Assembly (NCBI GenBank): GCA_964643885.1
Contig: CAZXUI010000017.1
Span: forward strand, 1 to 64,000
DNA length: 64,000 nt
Reading direction: 5' to 3'
From: CAADGL01 sp964643885
GTDB lineage: Bacteria > Planctomycetota > Phycisphaerae > UBA1845 > Fen-1342
Shown: one piece after another, positions 48,335-56,830 of the stretch
Numbering within the stretch: position 1 is the first letter of the stretch
Layout of the letters: each line of letters begins with the position of its first letter
Notes under the pieces: generated by a model
What the model saw: the letters and a program-made list of their open reading frames with translations, nothing else
The model's database searches: none
Told to the model about the DNA's origin: nothing
Made by a program: the position numbers and the translations under genes

Positions 48335-51280
48335 CTACGGACACGTCATCCCGTAATTCGCCAGCAGAATCACCAGATCGCTGAAGTCCGTGTCGCCGTC
48401 GTTATCCAGATCGCCGGCCGCGCTCGACCCGTAAGCGCCCAGCAGGATCACCAGATCCGTGAACCCGACCATCCCGTCGCCGTCGAGATCGCCCACCAGC
48501 CCGCCCGGTCCACCGGGGAAGCTGTTCGGGTCGGCCGGATCGGTGCACGCATCCAGTTCGTCGCGGTCATAGTAGCCGTCCTCGTCGCGGTCGATGCCCG
48601 CGCGAATCTCCGTGCCCAGCGGCACGACGGTGAACGTGATCTCATTTCCCGCCGAAGCAGTACTGATCAACGCCGCATACGACACCTGCTCGGCCAGCCG
48701 GTCCGACTGCATCATCCCGCCGCCGGCGTAGCTGTAGCCCCGTGCAATCCCGCCCTGTCGCCCCTTGATGATCAGCCCGACGCGGCCCTGATCCGCCTGC
48801 GAAACCATGCTCAGAATCAAATTGAGCTGATCCGGCGTCACCGAGCCCGAGTCCACCACCGTCGTCTGCGCCCCGACGGCCGCGTGCGAGTCCTGGCTCG
48901 CCGTGCCCGGCGGCAACAGCAGGTTCGTCGGGATGCCGGCCGGCAGGTCCGACCCGGAGAAGCAGAGCAGAAACGCGACCAGGTCGGCCACTTCCTGATC
49001 GCTGCGTACGTCGAAGACGGGTTCCGACACGAAGCGCGCGATCGAGTCCACGCTGCCGTCATGCAGGAAGCCGAAGCCGGCCCGGTTCGAGACCTGCGTC
49101 GCCTCGAAGCCGACCTTGTCGTATAGGTTGCGGAGCTGCGGCGTCTTGAAGGCCCGGTTCGTCGAGCCGTCCACGCTGACCAGCATGTGATGCGCCTCGC
49201 CCAGCGGCCCCGGCGGCAGCGGCGTGTGCATGCCGCCGGTGAACACGGAGTTCGGCCCCGTGCCCGTCGGCAGCGTGTGGCACGTCGCGCACGCAAAGGC
49301 GTTGCCGTCCAGCCGCCGCGACGTCGAGCGGTACAGGGTCAGACCCGCCTGCGGATTGCCCACCGGCAGCGGCTGGCCGGCCGGCCCGAACCGCCCGGGC
49401 GTGAAATGCCCCGGCAGCGGAAGCGCGCTGGGCAGCGTGTTGTCGAAGTTGCGGAACGGATTCGGCGGGAACGTGATCGTCGCCAGAAAGTCCTCGAACT
49501 CCTGCATCTCCAGCGGCGTGAGCAACTGGTCGTCGCCCAGCAGCCCCACGAACGCCGGATTGAACTCCTCGATCCCGCGCCGGTCCCCGCGCCAGTGATG
49601 CGGCTCGTGGCCGATGATGTCCTGAAGCGTCTGCGTCGTCATCGGCCCCTTCATCGGGTGATGCGGTGCGAAGGGCGGGTTCGTCGTCCCCGGCGTCAGG
49701 CCGAAGATGCCCGCGCCCAGATTCTGCCCGGTCAGCGGAATGACATCCCCCTGCGGGTCGCCCAGGTCCCAGGCCAGCCGGTCGATCCGCGCGTCCACGT
49801 GGCACGAGGCGCACGAGATGTGCCCCAGACCCGAGGTGCGATGCGTGTCGTACAGATGCGGCCGCCCGACGCGAATCACCTCAGGCGTCGGGTCGTAGAA
49901 GCCGATCGTTGCGCTCACCATCTCGGTGGCCGTGTCGATGATCGAGATCGACGCGTCGAAGCGATTGAGCACGTACAGCCGGCCGCGCGACTCATCGAGC
50001 GCGATGCCCGTCGGCCCCTGCCCGACCGGGATGGTCTCCGCCAGCCCCGCCCGGGCGCCGGCCGAATCGATCACGACCACGTTGTTCGAGCCCATGCCGG
50101 TCACATACGCCCGCGATCCGGCCGCGTTCCAGACGATCCCGCGCGGGTCGCCGATCGACTTGACGCGCTCGGTCTGCGGGATGGTCGAGCTCGAATAATC
50201 CAGGTGCGGGTTCAGGTCGACGATCGACGCGGCGCCGCTCGCCGGATCCACGAGCGCGACATTCACGTGAATGAAGCGGCCGTTGACGTTCGGCTCGAAG
50301 CGGACTTCGTTGAACGCCTCGGTGCCGACGATGCTGACATCGCCGCTGGCCGGGTTCACCGCGATCGCCATGTTGATGTTCATCAGTCGCGTGATGTAAC
50401 TCAGCGTGAGCGTCTCCGCGTCGATCACCGCGATGTCGCGGTCCGGCAGGTCCCAGCCGACCGGCCGGCCCGAAAGACTGGCCTGCGGGCCCGACACGAG
50501 GTTCGTCCAGTCGCCGCCGTTGTCGTCGAGCCAGGTACCGTCGTCCTGCTTGCGGACGATCAGACCCACGCGCGGCGGCGGCGGATTGTTCGGGTCCAGC
50601 GGCGGATCGAACGCGGCCCCGTCGTTCGGGGGCGGATTCACGCCGCCGTACGGGCCGGCCGGGTCGCTGACGACGTTGGGCGGATAGGCGAGCGTGCCGA
50701 CGGGTCCATCCGCGCCGCCGCCCAGGATCGTCGTGCCATTGCCGGATTCGAAGATCGCCACGTAGACCGTGCCGCCGTCGGGGCTGACGGCCATGGTGCG
50801 CGGCTCCTCGGCGTCGATTTCGATCGAGATCGGTGCGCCGGCCAGATTGGCCGGATCGAAGACCTGCACGACGCTGGGCTGCGAGCAGGAGACGAACGCC
50901 CGCCCGGCAGTGCCGGCGAATACGACGTCATACGGCTCGTCCAGCGTCTTGAGCGTCCAGACCACGTTGCCGGTCGTCAGGTCGACGATGCTGACCGAGT
51001 CGGAGATGTGATTGACGACCCACACCTCCGTGTTCGTCCGCGCCCGCACCGTGACCGGGTCGACGCCAACCGGAATCGACTGGACCCACATCAGCCCGCC
51101 GCTGCCGATCTGGAATACCTCCAGCCGGTCGTCGGCGGTGTTGACCGCCAGCAGCGTCGAGCCGTCGGGTGTCATGTCCAGCGGGTGGCCGGGAGGGTTC
51201 TCCCAGTTCACCAAGCTGCCCTGCGCGAGGGTCGTACCGACGATCAGACCGGCCAGGGCGATCAACGCCGCGTTTCGCAT
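48335..51280 (-). CDS. exported YVTN-propeller, cytochrome c and dockerin-like protein
   Basis: 981 residues with a signal peptide (MRNAALIALAGLIVGTTLAQ). A YVTN/NHL-type beta-propeller covers about 25-475 (LDMTPDGSTLLAVNTADDRL, then EVWVVNHISDSVSIVD). Two c-type heme motifs follow: CASCH (about 490) and CATCH (about 645), in a cytochrome c peroxidase-like region. The C-terminus has a DRDEDGYYDRDELDAC motif and a dockerin-like pair (GDLDGDGMVGFTDLVILLGA, then GDLDNDGDTDFSDLVILLAN). It is probably a cell-surface or periplasmic redox protein. AGGT precedes the ATG at 51280. Confidence 0.9.
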   Translation of the reverse strand: MRNAALIALAGLIVGTTLAQGSLVNWENPPGHPLDMTPDGSTLLAVNTADDRLEVFQIGSGGLMWVQSIPVGVDPVTVRARTNTEVWVVNHISDSVSIVDLTTGNVVWTLKTLDEPYDVVFAGTAGRAFVSCSQPSVVQVFDPANLAGAPISIEIDAEEPRTMAVSPDGGTVYVAIFESGNGTTILGGGADGPVGTLAYPPNVVSDPAGPYGGVNPPPNDGAAFDPPLDPNNPPPPRVGLIVRKQDDGTWLDDNGGDWTNLVSGPQASLSGRPVGWDLPDRDIAVIDAETLTLSYITRLMNINMAIAVNPASGDVSIVGTEAFNEVRFEPNVNGRFIHVNVALVDPASGAASIVDLNPHLDYSSSTIPQTERVKSIGDPRGIVWNAAGSRAYVTGMGSNNVVVIDSAGARAGLAETIPVGQGPTGIALDESRGRLYVLNRFDASISIIDTATEMVSATIGFYDPTPEVIRVGRPHLYDTHRTSGLGHISCASCHVDARIDRLAWDLGDPQGDVIPLTGQNLGAGIFGLTPGTTNPPFAPHHPMKGPMTTQTLQDIIGHEPHHWRGDRRGIEEFNPAFVGLLGDDQLLTPLEMQEFEDFLATITFPPNPFRNFDNTLPSALPLPGHFTPGRFGPAGQPLPVGNPQAGLTLYRSTSRRLDGNAFACATCHTLPTGTGPNSVFTGGMHTPLPPGPLGEAHHMLVSVDGSTNRAFKTPQLRNLYDKVGFEATQVSNRAGFGFLHDGSVDSIARFVSEPVFDVRSDQEVADLVAFLLCFSGSDLPAGIPTNLLLPPGTASQDSHAAVGAQTTVVDSGSVTPDQLNLILSMVSQADQGRVGLIIKGRQGGIARGYSYAGGGMMQSDRLAEQVSYAALISTASAGNEITFTVVPLGTEIRAGIDRDEDGYYDRDELDACTDPADPNSFPGGPGGLVGDLDGDGMVGFTDLVILLGAYGSSAAGDLDNDGDTDFSDLVILLANYGMTCP

Positions 51281-51576
51281 GAGGTCACCTGTTTGTAGAG
51301 AAGGCGCCGGCTCGAATGACGCCGGACTCGTGCCCGCACGCCCGCGAGCGCGGGCCCGCATTCAGCCGGTTCGGCCACGGCTTTTGACTGCTTTTTCCCC
51401 ACCCCGCGCCCGAACGTGCGGTATGGCGGAGGAATCGATTATCACTCATGACCCGTTCGAAGGGTCGAACGTTGGGCTGCCAGTGTGTATTCCACCCGCT
51501 CGGCGAACTTATTGAAAGCGCTGATTGCGAGTTTTCGCCGCCGCCGGCTCGATTCGGCCGCGCACACCGGCGGGTC
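51281..51576. other. intergenic region with a 7-bp palindrome
   Basis: 296 bp between the AcpS and propeller-cytochrome genes. CGTTCGA-AGGG-TCGAACG at 51454-51471 is a perfect inverted repeat about 175 bp upstream of the propeller-cytochrome start, a possible operator. Nothing else is seen. Confidence 0.4.
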
Positions 51577-51969
51577 TTAGCGCGCGTCCTGGCCGAGGGC
51601 GAGCGCCGACGCCATCGCGTAATCCCCGGCGTGGGAGATAGATATGGCGAAGACGCGGATGCCCAGCGACGCGGCGAGGTCGGCCGTGTGGCCGTGAAGG
51701 CGCACGAGCGGGCGCCCGAGCGGGTCGGGCAGCGTTTCGATATCGGTCCAGAGGATGCCGCCGCGCCAGCCGGTGCCGAGGGCCTTGAGCACGGCTTCCT
51801 TGGCGGCGAAGCGGCCGCTGAGCCGTTCGAGGGCATTGCGGGCCGCGAGGCAGTATTCGCGCTCGGCGGGCGTGAAGATGCGGTTGATGAAGGCGTCGCC
51901 GTGCTCCTGCCACGCCCGCTGAATGCGGGAGCAGAGGACGATATCGACGCCGTGGGCGATGACGTTCAT
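51577..51969 (-). CDS. acpS: holo-[acyl-carrier-protein] synthase AcpS
   Basis: 130 residues, the usual size. The motif GVDIVLCSRIQ (metal Asp) at the N-terminus and RFAAKEAVLKALGTG (Glu/Lys) near 55 are the AcpS signatures; SISHAGDYAMASAL ends the fold. It transfers 4'-phosphopantetheine from CoA to the acyl carrier protein. The gene is on its own, with 411 bp of non-coding DNA beyond its start, and no fatty-acid genes are near. Confidence 0.95.
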   Translation of the reverse strand: MNVIAHGVDIVLCSRIQRAWQEHGDAFINRIFTPAEREYCLAARNALERLSGRFAAKEAVLKALGTGWRGGILWTDIETLPDPLGRPLVRLHGHTADLAASLGIRVFAISISHAGDYAMASALALGQDAR

Positions 51970-52380
51970 GGCGGTGAGTCTATCCGGCTTGGGGGTCCGG
52001 GGGAATTTTTGCGCGCGTCGGGCGGCGCAGCCGGGGCGAGGAACTTGTGTCGAAGGCGCCGTCCGCCGCGCTGAGCGAGAACGGAGCGAGGGGTTCGCGG
52101 CGTCGGCGACGAAGCGGGGGCGGCGCCCGGCTCAAAGACCGCGTCTGAGGTAGCGGCGGACGATGGAGGCGGGGGGCAAGGGAAGGGGGGCCCAGCGCGG
52201 GCATGATCTTGACCCCCTGGATTGTGGTTATGGGAATAAGGGATTGAGGGATTGAGGGGCGTGCGGTCGGGGGGGCGCCATTTTCTGTCAGGCCCGCAGG
52301 GCCGGGCTGCTACGACTCCGTGAGACGCGAGCATTCGGGCTTGCGGTGTCGAGGAATCTCGAAAACCAAGCGAGGATCAG
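51970..52380. other. intergenic region, nothing identified
   Basis: 411 bp between the divergent AcpS and small lipoprotein genes. A short tandem GGGATTGAGGGATTGAGGGG lies at about 52238-52258, next to TTATGGGAATAAGGG. No gene or clear promoter seen. Confidence 0.4.
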
Positions 52381-52623
52381 ATGAGCAGATTCAAGAGCGG
52401 CGCGAAGCGGGGGATTCCGGTGGCCGGACTCGTGGCGGCGCTGCTGGCCGGCGCGGGCTGCGACGACTACGGCATGGCCGACATGGGGCTGGGCGGCTGG
52501 GGCTACGACGCGGGCTGGAGCGATCCGTACCACAGCGACTTCGGCTACGGCGGGTACGGCCCGATCGACCCGGACGTGTTCCAGTCCAGCGTGGATGCGT
52601 TCAGCGAGTACATCCGCGGTTAG
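52381..52623 (+). CDS. small Gly/Tyr-rich lipoprotein
   Basis: 80 residues. The signal ends in the lipobox LLAGAGC. The mature part is Gly/Tyr/Asp-rich (MGLGGWGYDAGWSDPYHSDF, then GYGGYGPIDPD), ending in VFQSSVDAFSEYIRG. No family recognised. The low-complexity part resembles adhesive or matrix proteins (inference). GCGAGG precedes the ATG by 7 nt. Confidence 0.7.
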   Translation: MSRFKSGAKRGIPVAGLVAALLAGAGCDDYGMADMGLGGWGYDAGWSDPYHSDFGYGGYGPIDPDVFQSSVDAFSEYIRG

Positions 52624-52703
52624 TGTGATCGGCCCGAGGGTTGCGAGCCGGGGTCGGCGGTCTGCGGGCGGGGGCGCCTGAGCTGCCGGAGGGGCGCGCG
52701 GCG

Positions 52704-52734
52704 GGGATTGCACTGCTCGCAGAGCAGTGGCACA
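52704..52734. repeat. CACTG hairpin repeat, copy 2
   Basis: GGGGATTGCACTGCTCGCAG, then AGCAGTGGCACAC. The stem CACTGCT/AGCAGTG is perfect (7 bp, loop CGCAG). It is shared with 21259-21288, where the stem is partly decayed. Confidence 0.65.
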
Positions 52735-52931
52735 CGCGAGCGCCGTGAATGCGGGCGGGGGCCGCGGAGATCGATGGATCCGTGCGTCGGGGGCGGCAGC
52801 AGTCGCGTTTCCGGTCCGGCCAGCGGACCGTCGGCCCCTCCGCAAAGTGGGCCGGCCCCTCGCCCGAAGGCGATGGGGCCGGCGTCCGCGTGGAGGGATT
52901 GGTGGGTACATCCGTTGCACGGGCGTCCGCG

Positions 52932-52975
52932 GGCCTGGCAGGGCGGGAGACTCCTGATCCCGCCCCGCCCTGGCC
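52932..52975 (-). terminator. hairpin after the T6SS-linked gene
   Basis: GGCCTGGCAGGGCGGG (52932-52947) pairs imperfectly with CCCGCCCCGCCCTGGCC (52959-52975). It lies immediately downstream, on the minus strand, of the stop at 52977, and could terminate the hcp transcript. No U-run. Confidence 0.5.
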
Positions 52976-52976
52976 G

Positions 52977-53336
52977 CTACTCCTCCGCCAGATCGCGCCA
53001 CTGCTGGAGATACGCACGCACGTTCGCATCCAGCAGTGGTGATTCGGCCAGCCGCGTGAGCGAGAGCTCCGTCAGCCGCCGGCGGATCGCGCTGGCCCCT
53101 TCGGAGAGCGCGGCGCTGGGAACCACGAGGTCGCCGAGCAGCACCCGCAGATCGGCCAGCCCTCGGTTGGGTTCCGTGTCATACACTGGCGCCGCACAGT
53201 TCTTCTCGCCCGTCCAGTTGATCCAGCGCTCGAGCACGCCGCCTTCCGGCAGGGCGTCGGGCGCCGTGCTCGGCTGCGCATAATTCCCGCCCAAATGGAT
53301 CGTGGCGGGCATGCCGGGTCGACTGTTGCTTGCCAT
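52977..53336 (-). CDS. unknown protein downstream of hcp
   Basis: 119 residues with PATIHLGGNYAQPSTAPDAL, then EGGVLERWINWTGEKNCAAP and VYDTEPNRGLADLRVLLGDL. The C-terminal half is helical, rich in Leu, Arg and Ala (RRRLTELSLTRLAESPLLDA). It does not look like TssE (no GPW/gp25 motif). I recognise no family. It lies 289 bp after hcp on the same strand, so it may be an accessory protein, adaptor or small effector of the secretion system (inference). The ATG at 53336 follows AGGAG by 9 nt; upstream extension is low-complexity. Confidence 0.5.
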   Translation of the reverse strand: MASNSRPGMPATIHLGGNYAQPSTAPDALPEGGVLERWINWTGEKNCAAPVYDTEPNRGLADLRVLLGDLVVPSAALSEGASAIRRRLTELSLTRLAESPLLDANVRAYLQQWRDLAEE

Positions 53337-53625
53337 CTGACTGCACTCCTGTCCGGCCGTCGGCCGAGACTGCGATTCACGTTCACCCGCCCGAAGAGCC
53401 CTCGCACGCCGCGTTTCGGTGCGGCCGATCCCCCCGTTTCGGCCGCGATCCGGCTCGCGCCGGTGTCGCGCCGCCGTCCCTGGCGCGGCCGGCCCGCCCC
53501 AGCGGCGGGCACGTGCGAGGCTTGCGCTGAGAGTCCGTCCCTCTTCGGGCTTCCATGATCCGCCCGTCTGATCGGCCCGGCCGCCGGCGACGGGGAACCG
53601 GCGGCCGGTCATTCGGCCGGCCGGC

Positions 53626-54111
53626 CTACTTCGGCACGATCCAGCTATCCTCGGCCTCGATGCCGTCGACTTCCCACGTCCACTTGATCTTCTTGTAGGT
53701 GAAGCTCACCTCTTCCATGTGGGTGTAGCTCTCGGTCTTCGGATCGAGGCAGTTCGGCATCCACGGCCGGATGCTGACGATGATCGCGTCCTCCAGCACG
53801 TGCGTGAAGTAATGCTGCTCCTGGCCGGCCGGATCGATCCGGTACCACTTGATCGTCACGTTCTTCAGATGCTCGCCGGTGCAGAGCGCCTGGTAGAGCT
53901 TCGGCGAGCTCTTGTCGAAGGTCTTGACGATCGAGCAGGCGTTGTGAATCCGCTTGCCGGTCGACAGGCCGCTCTGCGGATCGCGCGGGATCCGCACCTC
54001 GTGGTTGAAGGCTTCGACGAGGATCGTCCCCTCGCGCCCCTGCATCTCGCACGAACCTTCGATGTTCCCCTGGTTCTCGCCTTCCATCGTCATGTGGGCT
54101 GGCATTGGCAT
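53626..54111 (-). CDS. hcp: type VI secretion tube protein Hcp (TssD)
   Basis: 161 residues, typical for Hcp. EGENQGNIEGSCEMQGREGT begins the fold; ILVEAFNHEVRIPRD, TGKRIHNACSIVKTFDKSSP and LYQALCTGEHLKNVTIKWYR follow, and AIIVSIRPWMP, then MEEVSFTYKKIKWTWEVDGI, ends it. These match the Hcp1 family whose hexamers form the tube of the T6SS needle. The start ATG at 54111 has AGGAG 9 nt upstream. It lies 404 bp after tssC on the same strand and may have its own promoter. Confidence 0.95.
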   Translation of the reverse strand: MPMPAHMTMEGENQGNIEGSCEMQGREGTILVEAFNHEVRIPRDPQSGLSTGKRIHNACSIVKTFDKSSPKLYQALCTGEHLKNVTIKWYRIDPAGQEQHYFTHVLEDAIIVSIRPWMPNCLDPKTESYTHMEEVSFTYKKIKWTWEVDGIEAEDSWIVPK

Positions 54112-54515
54112 GGTCGCATCTCCTCTGGTGCCATACGTGGCTTCGCTCGCTCGTTCGGCCCGGCCGGCATCCCTCGTGCCGGCTGCTGCGTTCATCTCTT
54201 CGGGCCGTCTTGCGTTTTCCCGATCGCCCGTTCGATTCGCCTGTTTCGCAAACGCTGTGCCAAACCGCGCCGAGAGCCGGATCCGCGGCCGCAGATTGTC
54301 TGTAAATGTTGAAATGTCAAGGAGTTACGTTATCCGAATTCGGCCCGGCTCAGAGCCCGCACCGCCGGCCGCAGGGCCGGCGGGTGGGTAGCCGCAGGCA
54401 AGCACCCGTTCCCCACCGCCGCGCCGCAGTACCCACGCCCGGCCGCCGGAGGCCCAGAGACACACGCGGCGCGGGCGGCCGGCCGCCGCCCGCACCGCGC
54501 CGTGCACCGCCCGCT
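54112..54515. other. 404-bp spacer between tssC and hcp
   Basis: No gene seen. A locally AT-rich stretch (about 54296-54340) stands out, with a possible promoter for hcp; GC-rich inverted repeats near 54365-54510 may terminate or attenuate tssC transcription. Confidence 0.45.
54294..54320 (-). promoter_or_regulatory. possible hcp promoter
   Basis: On the minus strand a perfect TTGACA (54320-54315) is followed by AT-rich TTTCAACATTTACAGACAAT; the -10 box is not clear. It is about 190 bp before hcp. Confidence 0.3.
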
Positions 54516-55988
54516 CTACTTGTCGAGCTTGCCGACCAGCGAGAGCGTGAAATCCGCACCTTCGTACTTGATGTGCGGCATCACTTGCAGGTCGACCTTG
54601 TAGAAGCCGACCTCGCCCGGAACCTCGCTGACCTGGATGTTGAACTTACGGATCGGCCGGCGGTTGGCCACCTCCGGCTGCGGCGAGTCGGTGTCCGTGG
54701 CGTATTGCCGCATCCACTCGGTCAGCTCGGTCTGCATCTTCACCGGCGTCTGCCAGGTCTGCACGTTGTCGCGCTGGATCACCTTCAGATAGTGCGCCAG
54801 ACGCGAGATCATCATCATGTAAGGCAGCCGCGTGCCGAGCTTGTAGTTGGTCTGGTCGCGCTTGCCCTCCTCGGTGTCGGGGAAGGTCTTCGGCCGCTGG
54901 ACCGAATTGGCGCTGAAGAAGCAGGCCTTGTCGGTGTTCTTGTACATTGTCAGGCCGATGAAACCGGCTTCGGCCAGCTCGAACTCGCGCCGGTCGGAGA
55001 TCAGCACCTCGGTCGGAATCTTCGTCTCGATCCCTTCGAGCGTCTTGTACTGGTGCAGGATGAGGTTCTCGACCATGCCGCCGGCCTGCGGGCCGGTGCA
55101 GTGCATCGACCAGCGGCTTTCGGCGAAGCTGGCGGTCAGACGCGTGGCGAACGCGAAGGCCGCGTTGCCCCACAGGTACTTGCCGTGGTCGTCGGTCACC
55201 TTCTCGCTGTAGTTGAACGCCTTGACCGGGTTGGCGTCGGGGTCATACGGGTGCCGCAGCAGGAAGCGCGGCAGCGTCAGCGCGAAGTAGCGCGCATCCG
55301 GGCTGTCGCGGAAGGAGTTCCACTTGATGTACTGCGGCCCCTCGAAGATGCTGGCGAGGTCCTTGAGCTTGGGCAGCTCCTGGAAGTCGCTGACGCCGAA
55401 CATCTCCGGCCCCGCCGCCGCGATGAAGGGGCAATGCGCCATCGCCGCCACCGCGCTGACCTTCTGCGCCAAGGCGATATCTCGCGGGCCGGGCCCGAAT
55501 TCGTAATTGGCCACCATGGCCCCGATCGGCTCCCCGCCGGCCTGGCCGAACTCGGCCGTGTAGACGTGCTGATAGAGCCCGCTCTTGGTGATTTCCGGCG
55601 AGTTCTCGAAGTCCTCCAGCAGCTCGTCCTTGCTGACGTTGAGAATGTGGACCTTGATGTTCTCGCGGAAGTCGGTCTGGTCGACGACGAACTTCAGCCC
55701 GCGCCAGGCGCTCTCCAGCTTCTGCACGTCCTTGTGGTGCAGGATCTCGTCGATCTGCGCCGAGAGCTTCGCGTCGATCTCCGCGATGTACGCGTCGATC
55801 AGGGCCTTGTCGATCCGCTCCGCCGGGTGCGAGACGAGATTCGAAAGCAGCTCCTGCACGCCCCGTCGCGCGATGCGGGCGGACTCCTGATCCTTGTATC
55901 CGGTCGCTACGGTCAGCTCGTCCAGCAGCGACGAGATCTCCTGCGGCATTGCCGCGCCGCCCTGGGCCGCCTGCGGTGCTTCTGCCAT
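54516..55988 (-). CDS. tssC: type VI secretion contractile sheath large subunit TssC (VipB)
   Basis: 490 residues, the normal TssC length. EISSLLDELTVATGY at the start, then LESAWRGLKFVVDQTDFREN, LLEDFENSPEITKSGLYQHV and GGEPIGAMVANYEFGPGPRD, are TssC hallmarks. The C-terminal PIRKFNIQVSEVPGEVGFYK lies in the conserved sheath-interface domain. With TssB it polymerises into the contractile sheath around the Hcp tube. It is 91 bp after tssB, with the two genes clearly one operon. The start ATG at 55988 was chosen over an upstream extension that is low-complexity. No other T6SS genes are adjacent. Confidence 0.96.
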   Translation of the reverse strand: MAEAPQAAQGGAAMPQEISSLLDELTVATGYKDQESARIARRGVQELLSNLVSHPAERIDKALIDAYIAEIDAKLSAQIDEILHHKDVQKLESAWRGLKFVVDQTDFRENIKVHILNVSKDELLEDFENSPEITKSGLYQHVYTAEFGQAGGEPIGAMVANYEFGPGPRDIALAQKVSAVAAMAHCPFIAAAGPEMFGVSDFQELPKLKDLASIFEGPQYIKWNSFRDSPDARYFALTLPRFLLRHPYDPDANPVKAFNYSEKVTDDHGKYLWGNAAFAFATRLTASFAESRWSMHCTGPQAGGMVENLILHQYKTLEGIETKIPTEVLISDRREFELAEAGFIGLTMYKNTDKACFFSANSVQRPKTFPDTEEGKRDQTNYKLGTRLPYMMMISRLAHYLKVIQRDNVQTWQTPVKMQTELTEWMRQYATDTDSPQPEVANRRPIRKFNIQVSEVPGEVGFYKVDLQVMPHIKYEGADFTLSLVGKLDK

Positions 55989-56079
55989 GACTGTTTTCTC
56001 CGCCGATTGTCTGCCGCGGCCGCCGCCCGGCCGCCGCGTCGCCTGATCTCGCCCCCCCAAACCCGCACAAGCCCGCTGC

Positions 56080-56586
56080 CTACGCCTGCGGCGCTGCGCC
56101 GCCGGCCTCCTCCTGCTTCTGAAGCACGTCCATCAGCTTCTTGCGAGTCTCCTCGTCCTTGACGATTTCCTGAATCTTCTTCTGAAACTCGCGCTTGTTC
56201 GAGAGCGGCGATTTCAGGGCCGTCAGGGCCTCGCGCGTCTCCAGAAGCTGATTCAGCTCCGGAACCTGCCGCGCGATCGCCTCCGGGTCGAAATCCTTGA
56301 GCGTCGCGAACTTCAGCTTCACCGCCATCTCGTCCCCCGGCTTGCCCGTCAGCTTGTTGGCCACGTTGACGTTCAGCTCCAGCTTCTGGCTGCGCATCAC
56401 GTCGTTGAAATTGTCCTTGTCGACCGCCAGCATCTTGCGGTCTTCCAGCGGCGTGTCATCCTGCCGCAGCGTGAAGTCGCCCAGCATCGCCATCCGGAAC
56501 GGAAGCTCCTTCTGCTCCTTCGTGTTCGTCGCCGGCCGATAGGTGATGTTGATCCGCTCTTTGGGTGCCTTGGATTGCTGCTTCAT
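56080..56586 (-). CDS. tssB: type VI secretion contractile sheath small subunit TssB (VipA)
   Basis: 168 residues, as usual. APKERINITYRPATNTKEQK, then ELPFRMAMLGDFTLRQDDTP and LEDRKMLAVDKDNFNDVMRS, is the TssB N-terminal signature; ELNQLLETREALTALKSPLS, then KREFQKKIQEI, lies in the C-terminal helix. It forms the sheath with TssC, encoded immediately downstream. The ATG at 56586 has AAGGAAA upstream. The gene begins the minus-strand module (tssB, tssC, hcp, unknown). It is divergent from the DHH phosphoesterase gene. Confidence 0.96.
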   Translation of the reverse strand: MKQQSKAPKERINITYRPATNTKEQKELPFRMAMLGDFTLRQDDTPLEDRKMLAVDKDNFNDVMRSQKLELNVNVANKLTGKPGDEMAVKLKFATLKDFDPEAIARQVPELNQLLETREALTALKSPLSNKREFQKKIQEIVKDEETRKKLMDVLQKQEEAGGAAPQA

Positions 56587-56830
56587 GGCCCATTTCCTTG
56601 CTTGCTGTCGCGACGGGACGCGGCAAAACCGGCGGCGCGAACCACCGGTACCAGCTCGCTGCGGCGAGCCGCCCACACCACTTGTTTTCTTACCCCGCCC
56701 GGCCAGCCCAGTCAACCGCGAACTTCGCGCAAATGCCGCTCCCTCAACGCGCTGCGCTGCGCCGGCTCGCCCGGGTTTCGCCCGCGCCCAGCCTCTGCAC
56801 GCCCATCCGCAGCCGCTACAATCCGCCGCG

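Larger units (their letters stand above)
52624..52976. other. intergenic region with hairpin repeats
   Basis: 353 bp. It contains the CACTG hairpin repeat (52704-52734) and a strong GC hairpin just after the 3' end of the minus-strand T6SS-linked gene. No gene seen: the small frames here lack ribosome sites and family similarity. Confidence 0.45.

Noticed and set aside
49187..51298. A 703-residue plus-strand frame opposite the propeller-cytochrome gene
   Set aside because: Antisense shadow without domains; the minus-strand gene has two heme motifs and dockerin-like repeats.
51454..51471. CGTTCGA-AGGG-TCGAACG as a LexA (SOS) box
   Set aside because: The half sites point the wrong way: a Gram-positive-type box is GAAC...GTTC and this is GTTC...GAAC.
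54306..56162. A 618-residue plus-strand frame opposite tssC
   Set aside because: Shadow of tssC and tssB.
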